A DNA stretch of 64,000 bases. Source: an uncultured Draconibacterium sp. (GTDB lineage: Bacteria; Bacteroidota; Bacteroidia; Bacteroidales; Prolixibacteraceae). This document shows, piece by piece, positions 52,221 to 61,475 of the stretch. The position numbers and the translations under genes are program-made. The notes beneath the pieces are model-generated. The model searched no databases, was not told where the DNA came from, and was given only the letters and a program-made list of their open reading frames with translations. The first letter of the stretch is position 1; each line of letters begins with the position of its first letter. The stretch is taken from assembly GCF_963675065.1 (NCBI RefSeq), contig NZ_OY775906.1:1652001-1716000 (forward strand), given 5' to 3'.

Positions 52221-53538
52221 GAACGGGTTCTTTAATGTAATGATCCAACTCAGGATGGTTGGTTACCTTCATGTTTACTGCGTCGTATTCAATAAGAGTA
52301 TTAAAACGCTGAGCAAGTACGCCTATAAGAGCCATTTCTGTTAGTCCGGTAGCATAATTAAAGTTCGAACCGGGCATTGGGCCATTACCTTTAATGGCAT
52401 CCAAGAATTCTTTAACGGGTCCTCCCTCAATTCTTGGAATTGTAGGTGCTGGCATTTTGTTGTCAACCCAATCTTCCCATTCTTCATCAGACATGATCAG
52501 CATTGCATTATTTGGCCGGCCACCGGTTATTATACTTTGCTTTTCACCAACCATTATCATTCCCGAAGGAGGCAATTCATCAATTCCCCATTCAGGCCTG
52601 TTTTCCGGTTTCAATCCGCCTTCATACCACTTCAGAACTGCCGGTGGTTTATTTCCTCTTTCCGGAAATTCAAAACGAATTACTGATTTATCCGGCACAA
52701 AACCATTAGGTGAACCCGAATGGAATTCAGTTTCAACAATAGTAGGCATTCCTAATTCTAATGACCAGAACGGAGCATCCAGCGTATGACAGGCCCAGTC
52801 GCCTAATTCGCCATTACCGAAATCATAAAATCCTCTCCACGAACGGGGAACATAAACTTTGTTATAAGGGCGAACAGCAGCAGGCCCCAGCCACAAATCC
52901 CAATCCAGACTTTCAGGAATAGCTTGTTCTGCAGGCGGGTATTGCCCTGGTTTGGTGAAATATTTTCCTTCGCCAAATTCAGGTCCGTTAAACCATGCAA
53001 ATATTTCTTTTACTTCTCCTGTTACTCCTGCGTCGTACCATTCTTTTACTTTCCTGATACCATCAGTTGTATGCCCCTGGTTGCCCATCTGCGTAATTAC
53101 ATTGTAATGTTCTGCTGCTTTTTTCAATGTTCTTAATTGCCAGACGTTATGAGCCAGTGGTTTTTCAACAAAAACATGTTTGCCCAATTGCATGGCCGCC
53201 ATTGCAGCCGGGAAATGACTATGATCGGGTGTTGATACCATAACCGCATCAATTTCATCAGCCATTTCGTCGAACATTATTCGGTAATCTTTATATCGCT
53301 TGGCTTTAGGGAAAGCATTAAAACCTTCACTGGCACTTTCGTCGTTTACATCGCATAAAGCAACAATATTTTCATTCTTGCTTTTACTCCAGTTTTCACG
53401 ACCTCGTCCACCAACTCCAATAATGGCTATGTTAACTTTTTGCGAAGGCGAACAGCTCAATAAATTTGGAATTAATGCCGTACCAACACCTATAGCAGTA
53501 GCAGATTGAAGAAACCTTCTTCTATCAATATTTCTCAT
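52186..53538 (-). CDS. Gfo/Idh/MocA oxidoreductase, Tat-exported (A)
   Basis: A 450-aa NAD(P)- or tightly-bound-cofactor sugar oxidoreductase. The Tat signal (DRRRFLQSATAIGVG) places it in the periplasm. The Rossmann motif is IAIIGVGGRGRENW; the catalytic Lys is in FVEKPLAHNVWQL near residue 130; the second-domain His/Asp are in GDWACHTLDAP. Periplasmic members of this family in Bacteroidota oxidise glycosides at C3 to 3-keto sugars. It is followed by the MFS remnant and preceded by the ThuA-like gene with 31 bases between. Confidence 0.88.
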   Translation of the reverse strand: MRNIDRRRFLQSATAIGVGTALIPNLLSCSPSQKVNIAIIGVGGRGRENWSKSKNENIVALCDVNDESASEGFNAFPKAKRYKDYRIMFDEMADEIDAVMVSTPDHSHFPAAMAAMQLGKHVFVEKPLAHNVWQLRTLKKAAEHYNVITQMGNQGHTTDGIRKVKEWYDAGVTGEVKEIFAWFNGPEFGEGKYFTKPGQYPPAEQAIPESLDWDLWLGPAAVRPYNKVYVPRSWRGFYDFGNGELGDWACHTLDAPFWSLELGMPTIVETEFHSGSPNGFVPDKSVIRFEFPERGNKPPAVLKWYEGGLKPENRPEWGIDELPPSGMIMVGEKQSIITGGRPNNAMLIMSDEEWEDWVDNKMPAPTIPRIEGGPVKEFLDAIKGNGPMPGSNFNYATGLTEMALIGVLAQRFNTLIEYDAVNMKVTNHPELDHYIKEPVRAGWEYGEELW

Positions 53539-53569
53539 TGCTTACATTTTATAAGTTCTTATTCAACAA

Positions 53570-54373
53570 CTAGTAGGCAGGGCTCACCCAACTTTCTTTG
53601 GGATGGTATTTACTTTCGCTGGCCCAACGAATACCCCGTTTTTGTATTTCAAGCGCTTCTGGCACATCGTAGTCTTTCATTACATGTCCCAGCGATGAAT
53701 AGAACACACGTCCTTCGCCATAGTATTTTTTCCACACAACCGGCATGATGCAACCGTCAATCCACTCGGCATGTTCGGCTGAAAATTCGGTTGTAGCCAA
53801 TACTTTAACGTTAGGATCAAGATGCATATAATATTGCTCTGAGTGCATATCAAAGTCTTTCAAACCCTTTGTTACAGAATCTGATTTATTGGTAATCTTA
53901 ACCGAATAATCGATTACTCCACCGGGATGAGCAACCCATTGCCCACCAACCATAAACTGGTAAGCTACGTTATTGCGGAACGAGTCACCAATTCCTCCAT
54001 GCCAACCGGCAAGTCCAACTCCACGTTTAACTGCCGCTAGCAGTGCTTTCTCCTGTTCTTTAGAGATCTCTCCCATAGTCCAAATCTGAACAATCAGATC
54101 AAGTGAATTCATCAACTCCTCATCGAGGTATGAATCAAGGGTATCAGAAACAGTAACTTCTGCTCCTTCAGAACGCATCCACGGAACAAAAATATCTATT
54201 GATTCTTTGGGTTCATGGCCTTTCCATCCTCCATAAACATAAAGCACTTTTTTCCCTTTCAGGCTTGGCACCAGCTTTTCTTTATTTGCTGCCATCGATA
54301 TACCAGGTACTACCATGGCTCCGGCTCCGGCCACCACTGTTGCTTTTACAAATTTCCTTCTTGAAACCGACAT
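53570..54373 (-). CDS. ThuA-like protein, Tat-exported
   Basis: A 267-aa ThuA domain protein. It has a Tat signal (SRRKFVKATVVAGAGAMVVP) and the class-I glutamine-amidotransferase-like fold of ThuA: VLYVYGGWKGHEP, IVQIWTMGEISKEQEKALLA, GLAGWHGGIGDSFRNNVAY, FMVGGQWVAHPGG, SEQYYMHLDPNVKVLATTEF, VVWKKYYGEGRVFYSSLGH. In rhizobia ThuA and ThuB act on trehalose and related disaccharides through 3-keto intermediates. Between two Gfo/Idh-like genes it probably does the same for a glycoside here (inference). Confidence 0.88.
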   Translation of the reverse strand: MSVSRRKFVKATVVAGAGAMVVPGISMAANKEKLVPSLKGKKVLYVYGGWKGHEPKESIDIFVPWMRSEGAEVTVSDTLDSYLDEELMNSLDLIVQIWTMGEISKEQEKALLAAVKRGVGLAGWHGGIGDSFRNNVAYQFMVGGQWVAHPGGVIDYSVKITNKSDSVTKGLKDFDMHSEQYYMHLDPNVKVLATTEFSAEHAEWIDGCIMPVVWKKYYGEGRVFYSSLGHVMKDYDVPEALEIQKRGIRWASESKYHPKESWVSPAY

Positions 54374-54664
54374 GATTTATTAATTTTAGTTGTTTTTATT
54401 GCTTTAAAAATAAAAAACACCAATTGGATCATAAAATACCGTATTGGATATATCATTATTTTTCTTTTTATCAGGATAAATATTTTAGCATAGCCTTCGC
54501 TACGTTAGAATTCTTCAACGAAGATGAATTGAAAAAAGAATTATTTTAAATGCGGCATTTTATGGTCAATTTGGTATAAAATCCCGATGAAATGTTGATT
54601 CACCGAGATTTTTCATGAAATTCGTTAACGATTATCAAAGTCTAAACTTCATTTTGAAAACCTG
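54374..54664. other. 290-base gap without a gene
   Basis: A/T-rich, no open frame, tRNA or clear terminator seen. It lies between the ThuA-like gene and the second oxidoreductase gene, so the promoter for the ThuA/Gfo-A unit is likely here. Confidence 0.5.
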
Positions 54665-55960
54665 TTACAGTTTGTATCCATTCTCATATTCGCGGTGATA
54701 GAATTTCTCTGCCTCCGAGTCGTTTATAAAATATTGTTTGTCAGGCGACCAGGCTACAGGACGCTTCAGTTCGTAGGCCACATTACCCAAAATGCTGCAA
54801 GTTGCTGTACGTTGACCGATTTCTACAGGCACAATCGGATCGATACGCATACGAACAGCATTAATAAAGTTCTCGAGGTGTCCTGAACTTTTCTCATACA
54901 ATCCAGCTTCTACAGCTTCTTTTTCAGGCAACAGTGCAGGATCGGAAGCCCAGATTCCCTGACGACTAACTTCAATCCAACCATCATCGCCCCAGAATTT
55001 TACACCACGAGAATTTTTTTCGTCGTAGGCTTCGTTTGTCATCGTAACACCGTTATCATAAACGTAGGTTAAAAATTTAGTGCCTTTATACCCCGGAGGA
55101 ATAACTTCAATAGGTCCGCTGTGGTCTTTTTTCAATCCCCACTGACCAATATCGAAATTGTGTGCCCCCCAGTCGCAGGTAAAACCACCACCGGTTTCTT
55201 TGAAGTAACGCCAGCGTGCCCAGAACGTTTCTTTGGTTTCAGGATTTAAAGTAATAGGTGGATTTAAGGCCTTGTTGTAATGAACGTAAGGCATGGGTCC
55301 CAGCCATTGCTTCCAGTCAAGATCTGCAGGAACTTCCTCTTTGGGTAAGTTGTACGGATCGGGGCCTGGCCCTACAAACGCATTTACTTTGGTAAGTTTA
55401 CCAAATGCCTCGCGGTGAACCATATTAACGGCGTGCTGATAATTACTATCGGAACGTTGCTGACTACCCGTAGCAAAAATTACATTGTGTTTGCGAACTG
55501 CGGCTGCAACCATTATACCTTCCTTAATCGTGTAAGTAATTGGTTTTTCCTGGTAGATGTCTTTACCAGCCTCGCAAGCATCGATGGCTATAATTGCATG
55601 CCAATGATCGGGTGTTGCAATAACAACCGCGTCAATGTCTTTACGATCGATAATTTCGCGGTAATCTTTGTAAGTTTTTACATCAACCTTTTGTTTACGG
55701 GCTTTGTAAAACTCGTTTACTTTCAGCTCGAAACGCTCGCGTTTAACACCATAACAATCGGCTCCTGCAACAATTTCAACACCTTTAATCTGGCTAAAAC
55801 CATTTAACAGGTTCATGGCTTGCTGGCCCAGTCCGATAAAACCAATACGGATAGTATCGTTTGCACCTGCTGCCAATGCTTTCGACCATGGCATAAGAGT
55901 TAAACCCGCAGCTCCAATTGAGCTGGTTTGAATAAATCTTCTTCTGGAAAAATTTGTCAT
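54665..55960 (-). CDS. Gfo/Idh/MocA oxidoreductase, Tat-exported (B)
   Basis: A 431-aa periplasmic oxidoreductase from ATG 55960 (MTNFSRRRFIQTSSIGAAGL); the frame reaches 55996 only with a longer leader that dilutes the Tat motif. Rossmann motif IRIGFIGLGQQAMNLL, catalytic Lys in IYQEKPITYTIKEG near residue 130, and the second-domain DWGAHNFDIGQWGL with His/Asp. It is related to protein A but more distant than a recent duplicate. It may act on a different glycoside or on the reverse step. Confidence 0.88.
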   Translation of the reverse strand: MTNFSRRRFIQTSSIGAAGLTLMPWSKALAAGANDTIRIGFIGLGQQAMNLLNGFSQIKGVEIVAGADCYGVKRERFELKVNEFYKARKQKVDVKTYKDYREIIDRKDIDAVVIATPDHWHAIIAIDACEAGKDIYQEKPITYTIKEGIMVAAAVRKHNVIFATGSQQRSDSNYQHAVNMVHREAFGKLTKVNAFVGPGPDPYNLPKEEVPADLDWKQWLGPMPYVHYNKALNPPITLNPETKETFWARWRYFKETGGGFTCDWGAHNFDIGQWGLKKDHSGPIEVIPPGYKGTKFLTYVYDNGVTMTNEAYDEKNSRGVKFWGDDGWIEVSRQGIWASDPALLPEKEAVEAGLYEKSSGHLENFINAVRMRIDPIVPVEIGQRTATCSILGNVAYELKRPVAWSPDKQYFINDSEAEKFYHREYENGYKL

Positions 55961-56421
55961 ATTTTTAATTTTACTGTTTAGTTGTATTTGATTCAAATTT
56001 GTAACTGCTGAAAGAACAGTTGGAGAAAAAAAGTTTAGTATCCCACAATTTACACAATCTTCGTATTTCAGTCATTTAATTCCAGTAAATCAAAATCATA
56101 TATTGTCTCGGATTTAAAGAATTCCCAATCTACTTTATTATATATATTTACTTATAGCTTTTTATTTCAAAGCATCATATAGAAATTCTACAGTTCATTA
56201 ATTTTTAATTTAGATGATGTTTAAAGATCAATAAAAGCAGTGATATCTAAAATATTCAATTTTATTAATTATGTATCTATTTCTATTGTATTTAAAAACC
56301 TACAAAATGTAGCAAGCAATCTGTCTATAGGGACATCTTTTATGATAGTTTATAAAATCGCTCAGTCGCTCTCGCCTATTTTTTTTAAACCACGCGGGTT
56401 TATGTATTCTTCGTCGCTTTT
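55961..56421. other. 460-base non-coding gap
   Basis: Strongly A/T-rich; a short plus-strand frame beginning at 56240 runs into the GH92 gene in another frame and has no family signal. No hairpin of note. The gap holds the promoter of oxidoreductase B and the 3' flank of the GH92 gene. Confidence 0.5.
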
Positions 56422-58758
56422 CTATTTCGTTATGGGCAAAGGGTCTTTTATCCCCCATTTTTTATTCGGCTCCGTTCCCATTTCCAGTTCCAGCGTCCCG
56501 CCTTTTTCGAAATCGGAGTGATAAAACCAACACTTTTCCCAAGACTTACCATTTAGTTTGGCCGCCTGAATATAAGTATGTTCCGGCTGATTTGTTTTAA
56601 TCACAAACTTTTTACCCGGATAATAATCGGGATTTAGCCGAATGCTGATTTCGTTAAATAACGGGCTTGTAATTTCATAATAGGGTTTTACTGCAGCTCC
56701 ACCATCAACCTGGAATAACCCCATTGCCATTAACACACCCAGAGCCCCCATTTGCCCCTGGTCTTCGTCGCCTTTATAGCCATCGTAAGGCGTAATATCG
56801 CCATAGGCTTCTTTTACTTTTCGCACCCACTTTTGGGTAAGCCATGGCGCTCCCGAGTAGTTAAACAAATGCGCCATTCCGGTGCCGGGTTGGTTCCCAT
56901 AGTCAATCCAGTTAGCCGCATGATTTTTGTTAATTCCAACAAAATCGAGCTTTTCGCCTTCGTTAAAACACCAATCCAAAAAATCGGTGTACTTTTTGTT
57001 ACCACCAAAGAGTTCGATTAATCCTGCCATATCGTGTGGTACAAAATGCGTATAAATAGCTGAGTTACTTTCGCAAAACCCCCTTGCATTAAAACCTTCA
57101 ACCACCGGCTGAAAATCTTCGATCCAACTACCGTCCATTTCGCGCGGATGCATCATTCGTGTTTCAGGATTCCAGAGGTGCTTGTAATTTTCCGATCGTT
57201 CCATAAACAAATTGTAATCGCTGTGTTTTCCAAGGGCTTTTGCCATTTGTGCCAAACACCAGTCCTGGTAGGCATATTCCAGGGTCATCGATGCACCGTC
57301 CTTATGGCCACCTTTTGCTTCTATCCCTTCTGGCACCCAGCCCTGCTCAACATAGTATTGCATACCGCCGCCAAAAGCGGGTGAGTTATGTTCGTAACCT
57401 GCATGATCGCGCGAACCTCCCACAAAGGCATTTTTTCGTAATCCTTCGTAGGCTTTTTCAACATCATAACTCCTGATTCCTTTATTGTAGGCTGTTGCAA
57501 AAAACGAAACAGAAGGGTCGCCAATCATTACAAAAGTGTAATTTCCGCCCGAAGGACCACGTGGAATCAACCCTCCATTTTGGTACATATCGACCATGGT
57601 ATTGCAAAAACCATCCATCACTTCGGGATAAACCATCGACCAGAGAATATTCAACGACCAATGACTGCCCCACCACGCATCGAAATTATAATGCGGAAAC
57701 AATGGCTCATTGTTTTCATCGAGACGAACGGTTCTGACTTTTGGTTTTTTACCGGTCATGTCCATGTATTTTCCGTCTACATCGCTAATAATTCTGCGTC
57801 CCAGCAATGCCCTCCACAAATCGGTATAGAATTTAATCTGCTGTTTTTTCGTCCCTCCTGAAATTTCTATGCGCCCAAGCCAGTTGTTCCATTCGTTAAC
57901 TGACTCAGCAACTACCCTGTCAAAATCCCAATGGTTAATTTCGGTATCGAGGTTTAAGCGGGCTTGCTCGGTACTCACATACGAAATTCCAACTTTCATT
58001 AAAATTTCTTCTTTTTCTTCTGCTTCGAAAAATAAAGCTGCACCAGCATTTACTCCCTGTATGGTATCGGGCGCATTGGGCAAAAGCCTTTTATCCTTCC
58101 AGCCTTTTATCGAACTGAAAGGCTTATTTAAACGTGCAACAAAATAAACAGGAGTATCTTTGGGCCGCCGACCTGTTTTGCTTAGTACCTGAACTCCTGC
58201 TATTTCAGTATCGCTAACTTTCCATACTTTCGAGTAGACCGTAGGCCCATGGGCAAGCTTTGCCCCAGTATCAAAAATAATGGCCTTATTTTTCTTTTTG
58301 GGGAAGGTATACCTGTGAAACCCAACGCGTGTTGAAGAAGTAAGCTCTGCTGTTATTTCATAATCATCGAGCACCACTTTGTGATAACCGGGTTTCGCCA
58401 CTTCGGTATCGTGAGTAAAAGCTGATTGATATGCGTTCATCCCTAAATGCCCTTTAAACTCGCCTGTTGTTGGCATAACAGCAATGCCCGCCAGCTGCCA
58501 GGCATGAATATGGCTAAAACAACGAATTGAATCGCTATCGTATAAATATCCTGAACTCCATGTGTTGTCTGTATCCGTGTCGGGGCTGAGATTTACCATC
58601 CCAAACGGACGGCATGCCGAATTAAAATAAAACCAGCGCGAATTGTGGGTATCAATAAACGGATTGACCAGATCAACCGGAGTTGGTTGTGCATTACCAT
58701 TATTTATAAAAATTAGCAAACCAACTACCAGAATAAAAAATTTATAGCTCAATTTCAT
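56422..58758 (-). CDS. GH92 alpha-mannosidase-family protein with Gln at the general-acid position
   Basis: A 778-aa periplasmic GH92 protein from ATG 58758 (signal MKLSYKFFILVVGLLIF, cleavage after NGNAQ). The family's beta-sandwich plus alpha6/alpha6 domains are clear: VDLVNPFIDTHNS, RPFGMVNLSPDTD, PSGGNYTFVMIGDPSVSFFA, EYAYQDWCLAQMAKALG, YKGDEDQGQMGALGVL. The general base Asp residues are kept in GDEDQG (Asp664, Asp666). The segment usually reading GNEP, which carries the acid Glu, is GNQPGTG here (Gln623). This change is known from GH92 mannose-phosphodiesterase-type enzymes. Function as an exo-alpha-mannosidase is uncertain. Confidence 0.88.
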   Translation of the reverse strand: MKLSYKFFILVVGLLIFINNGNAQPTPVDLVNPFIDTHNSRWFYFNSACRPFGMVNLSPDTDTDNTWSSGYLYDSDSIRCFSHIHAWQLAGIAVMPTTGEFKGHLGMNAYQSAFTHDTEVAKPGYHKVVLDDYEITAELTSSTRVGFHRYTFPKKKNKAIIFDTGAKLAHGPTVYSKVWKVSDTEIAGVQVLSKTGRRPKDTPVYFVARLNKPFSSIKGWKDKRLLPNAPDTIQGVNAGAALFFEAEEKEEILMKVGISYVSTEQARLNLDTEINHWDFDRVVAESVNEWNNWLGRIEISGGTKKQQIKFYTDLWRALLGRRIISDVDGKYMDMTGKKPKVRTVRLDENNEPLFPHYNFDAWWGSHWSLNILWSMVYPEVMDGFCNTMVDMYQNGGLIPRGPSGGNYTFVMIGDPSVSFFATAYNKGIRSYDVEKAYEGLRKNAFVGGSRDHAGYEHNSPAFGGGMQYYVEQGWVPEGIEAKGGHKDGASMTLEYAYQDWCLAQMAKALGKHSDYNLFMERSENYKHLWNPETRMMHPREMDGSWIEDFQPVVEGFNARGFCESNSAIYTHFVPHDMAGLIELFGGNKKYTDFLDWCFNEGEKLDFVGINKNHAANWIDYGNQPGTGMAHLFNYSGAPWLTQKWVRKVKEAYGDITPYDGYKGDEDQGQMGALGVLMAMGLFQVDGGAAVKPYYEITSPLFNEISIRLNPDYYPGKKFVIKTNQPEHTYIQAAKLNGKSWEKCWFYHSDFEKGGTLELEMGTEPNKKWGIKDPLPITK

Positions 58759-58815
58759 GTCGCAATTATTTAAGATATTCAACTAACTTCTTTTCTTTTT
58801 GAAAAGCTTTTTCAT

Positions 58816-59940
58816 CTATGCATCAGTTTTTAACGGAATCACCATGTTCCATGTTTTATCGAAACTCCAGGCTTTGTCACCATTTCCGGTTGCTGCAAAA
58901 AAGTGTGTGGGTACGCCGTCTTCAATAAGGAGGAATGGGCGCTCAAAGTGGTTTTGATGCGTTGTTGTTCCATCATCCCATAAAATATCGCGACTGTAGG
59001 CTTTTACTTTGTCGAACAACTGCCAGTTTACACCATCGTTACTCCACGCATGAATTCCGCCACCTTCTTCACCGCAAATTTCACCTGAACGGTCTTTGAT
59101 AATAGCTTCATACTTTTCGCCGTTCCACCACACATAAGGATCTTCCACATCAACATGCTCCTTCCCGGGTGCTTCAAATCTGAATATGGGTTGATCGCTT
59201 AACCGTTCGTAAGGTCCTTCGGGATTAGTGGCTTTTGAAACGCCTAATAAAAGTGGTGGTTGCGGTCCGTATTCCGATGATTTATACATCAACAATATTT
59301 CACCTGTCTTTTCATTAACAACTGGTGCCGGATTTGAAGTAATGGAAGCATCCCATTTGCCCGGGCGAGGCTCAATTACAGGTTTATCCATACGCTGCCA
59401 TGGTCCATAAACGCTATCGCTTATGGCTACACCAATGCGTTTGTTCATCCAGGCTGCAGTCCAGTTTTCCTGTGGCAAATCCGTATTGTTCAGTGTCGGT
59501 TGTTCAAAATCGTAGGTATTCCCGAAATAATACAGCAAAAATTTATCCTTATATTTTACTATTCGAGGATTATGGGTACACATGCCATCCCAATATTCCT
59601 TACCACGCATAGGCAAAGCCACCTTCACTGTTCGGTAAGGCCCAACGGGCGTATCGGCAACAGCGTGAACCACTTCCGAGTTGGTCACCCATTTCCCAAA
59701 CCCCAATGCTTTTAACCAGCGGCTGGCAAACATGTGGTACCTGCCATCTTCGCCTTTAATAACCGATGAGCCCCAAACCCAATAATCGGGATCCTGATAA
59801 CCGCCATTTTTGGGAGCTGGCAAAATACGATTGATAAAGGCTATTTCCTCTGCCGTTTTTGCACATACAAATAAGCTTGGAGTTAGAACTAAACCAGCAG
59901 CCAACTGAATTGTACTATTTATAAACGTACTTCGTTTCAT
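58816..59940 (-). CDS. Five-bladed beta-propeller glycosidase-like protein, exported
   Basis: A 374-aa protein with a signal region (MKRSTFINSTIQLAAGLVL). It carries repeated blade-like motifs of GH43/GH117-type five-bladed propellers: GGYQDPDYWVWGSSVIKGED near residue 47, MCTHNPRIVKYKDKFLLYYF, ITSNPAPVVNEKTGEILLMY, DVEDPYVWWNGEKYEAIIKD, HFERPFLLIEDGVPTHFFAA. Acidic residues in the DPDYW, ITSNPA and VEDPY motifs are candidates for catalysis. The family is uncertain, and sucrose-, arabinan- and galactoside-active enzymes share the fold. It starts 58 bases downstream of the GH92 gene on the opposite side and runs in the same direction. Confidence 0.6.
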   Translation of the reverse strand: MKRSTFINSTIQLAAGLVLTPSLFVCAKTAEEIAFINRILPAPKNGGYQDPDYWVWGSSVIKGEDGRYHMFASRWLKALGFGKWVTNSEVVHAVADTPVGPYRTVKVALPMRGKEYWDGMCTHNPRIVKYKDKFLLYYFGNTYDFEQPTLNNTDLPQENWTAAWMNKRIGVAISDSVYGPWQRMDKPVIEPRPGKWDASITSNPAPVVNEKTGEILLMYKSSEYGPQPPLLLGVSKATNPEGPYERLSDQPIFRFEAPGKEHVDVEDPYVWWNGEKYEAIIKDRSGEICGEEGGGIHAWSNDGVNWQLFDKVKAYSRDILWDDGTTTHQNHFERPFLLIEDGVPTHFFAATGNGDKAWSFDKTWNMVIPLKTDA

Positions 59941-59981
59941 ATTTGATTAAGTTTTATTCGTTTGAATTATAAGCCTATTTT

Positions 59982-61424
59982 TTATGTATTTAATGGTATC
60001 CGCTTAAAATAATTATTTCGGTAAACAAAGAATCCAATTAATGATAATACCGAAAACAAACCTCCCAACGAATAGGAAATATCTTTTGAGAGTGAAAATC
60101 CTTCCGGTGCAAAAAGTAAATATGTAGTGGTTACCGCAGTCATAAACACAGCAGGAATGAGGGTTATCCAGTAGAATTTCCGTTCCTGAGCAAGATAAAC
60201 AGTAATCGTCCAAAGCACAATCATTGCCAGTGTTTGGTTCGACCAAGCAAAGTATCGCCAAATAATACTAAAGTCAATTTGAGTAAGGAAAAATCCGATA
60301 GCAAACAGAGGAATACTCACAAAAAGTCGATTTTTAATTGGTTCCTGTTTATAATTTAAAAAGTCGGCAACAATTAAGCGGGCACTTCTGAAAGCGGTAT
60401 CACCGGATGTAATTGGTGCTGCCACAACACCAAGCAAGGCCAGAAAACCACCAAATTTCCCCAAAAGTGAGTTCGAAATTTCATTCACAACAAAGGCAGC
60501 ATTCCCGCTGTTTGCTGTCATTACATCGTTTAATTCCCGAACTCCACCAAAAAAGCTCATGCTAATGGCAGCCCATATTAGAGCGACCACACCTTCAGTA
60601 ATCATGGCACCATAAAATACCCGGCGACCAAATTTTTCGTTTGTAACACAGCGTGCCATTAATGGCGATTGAGTGGCATGAAAACCGGAAATAGCACCAC
60701 AGGCAATTGTTATAAACAACATTGGAAATATTGGAAATTTTTCGGAATCGGCATGATAATTATGAATACTTGAAAAGTTCAACTCCGGGATATGATATCC
60801 TTTTACAAACAATGCAATTAGTAATCCAATAGCCATAAAAACCAGTGCGCCACCAAATACGGGGTAGATTCTGCCAATCACTTTGTCGATGGGAAGCATA
60901 GTTGCCAATAAATAATAAAAGAAAACAATCCACACCCAAAATGTCATGGATGCAAATTCAGGAGTTAATCCCGATAAAATTTTAGCTGGCCCCATAATAA
61001 AAACTGCTCCAACAACTACCATTAATAGTACCGTAAAACCCCGCATAAATTGTTTGGTTCCAACGCCCATATAAATACCAACAATTTCTGTAATACTCAG
61101 TCCTTTGTGTTTTATGGATAACATTCCTGAGAAATAGTCGTGCACTGCACCGGCAAAAACAGAACCCAGTACAATCCAGAGAAATGCCACTGGTCCCCAC
61201 ATGGCACCTGCAACAGCACCAAAAATTGGTCCCAGTCCGGCAATGTTCAAAAACTGAATTAAGAATATTCTCCACCAGGGCATGGGCATGTAATCCACTC
61301 CATCTTTCATGCTAAAGGCAGGTGTTTCTCTGGTAGAATCAATCCCTTCGATTCGTTCAATAATTTTGGAATAAAAGAGATACCCCAATAGCAGTACAAG
61401 TAAGGATAAAACGAATGTAATCAT
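59982..61424 (-). CDS. Carbon starvation protein CstA-like transporter
   Basis: A 480-aa inner-membrane protein with about 13 hydrophobic segments. CstA features are visible: GVDYMPMPWWRIFLIQFLNI, AGLGPIFGAVAGAMWGPVAF, GSVFAGAVHDYFSGMLSIKH near residue 90, FHATQSPLMARCVTNEKFGR, and PITSGDTAFRSARLIVADFL. CstA proteins import peptides or pyruvate. It is shorter than E. coli CstA (about 700 aa), as usual for Bacteroidota. It is in the middle of a glycan cluster and may move a keto-acid or modified sugar product (inference). Confidence 0.88.
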   Translation of the reverse strand: MITFVLSLLVLLLGYLFYSKIIERIEGIDSTRETPAFSMKDGVDYMPMPWWRIFLIQFLNIAGLGPIFGAVAGAMWGPVAFLWIVLGSVFAGAVHDYFSGMLSIKHKGLSITEIVGIYMGVGTKQFMRGFTVLLMVVVGAVFIMGPAKILSGLTPEFASMTFWVWIVFFYYLLATMLPIDKVIGRIYPVFGGALVFMAIGLLIALFVKGYHIPELNFSSIHNYHADSEKFPIFPMLFITIACGAISGFHATQSPLMARCVTNEKFGRRVFYGAMITEGVVALIWAAISMSFFGGVRELNDVMTANSGNAAFVVNEISNSLLGKFGGFLALLGVVAAPITSGDTAFRSARLIVADFLNYKQEPIKNRLFVSIPLFAIGFFLTQIDFSIIWRYFAWSNQTLAMIVLWTITVYLAQERKFYWITLIPAVFMTAVTTTYLLFAPEGFSLSKDISYSLGGLFSVLSLIGFFVYRNNYFKRIPLNT

Positions 61425-61475
61425 AGTAATAAGTTTTCTGTACGATGTGAATGTGCCATTGTAATGATAATAATT

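Noticed and set aside
57240..58147. Several plus-strand frames inside the GH92 gene
   Set aside because: They are antisense shadows of a strongly conserved family gene and have no family features of their own.
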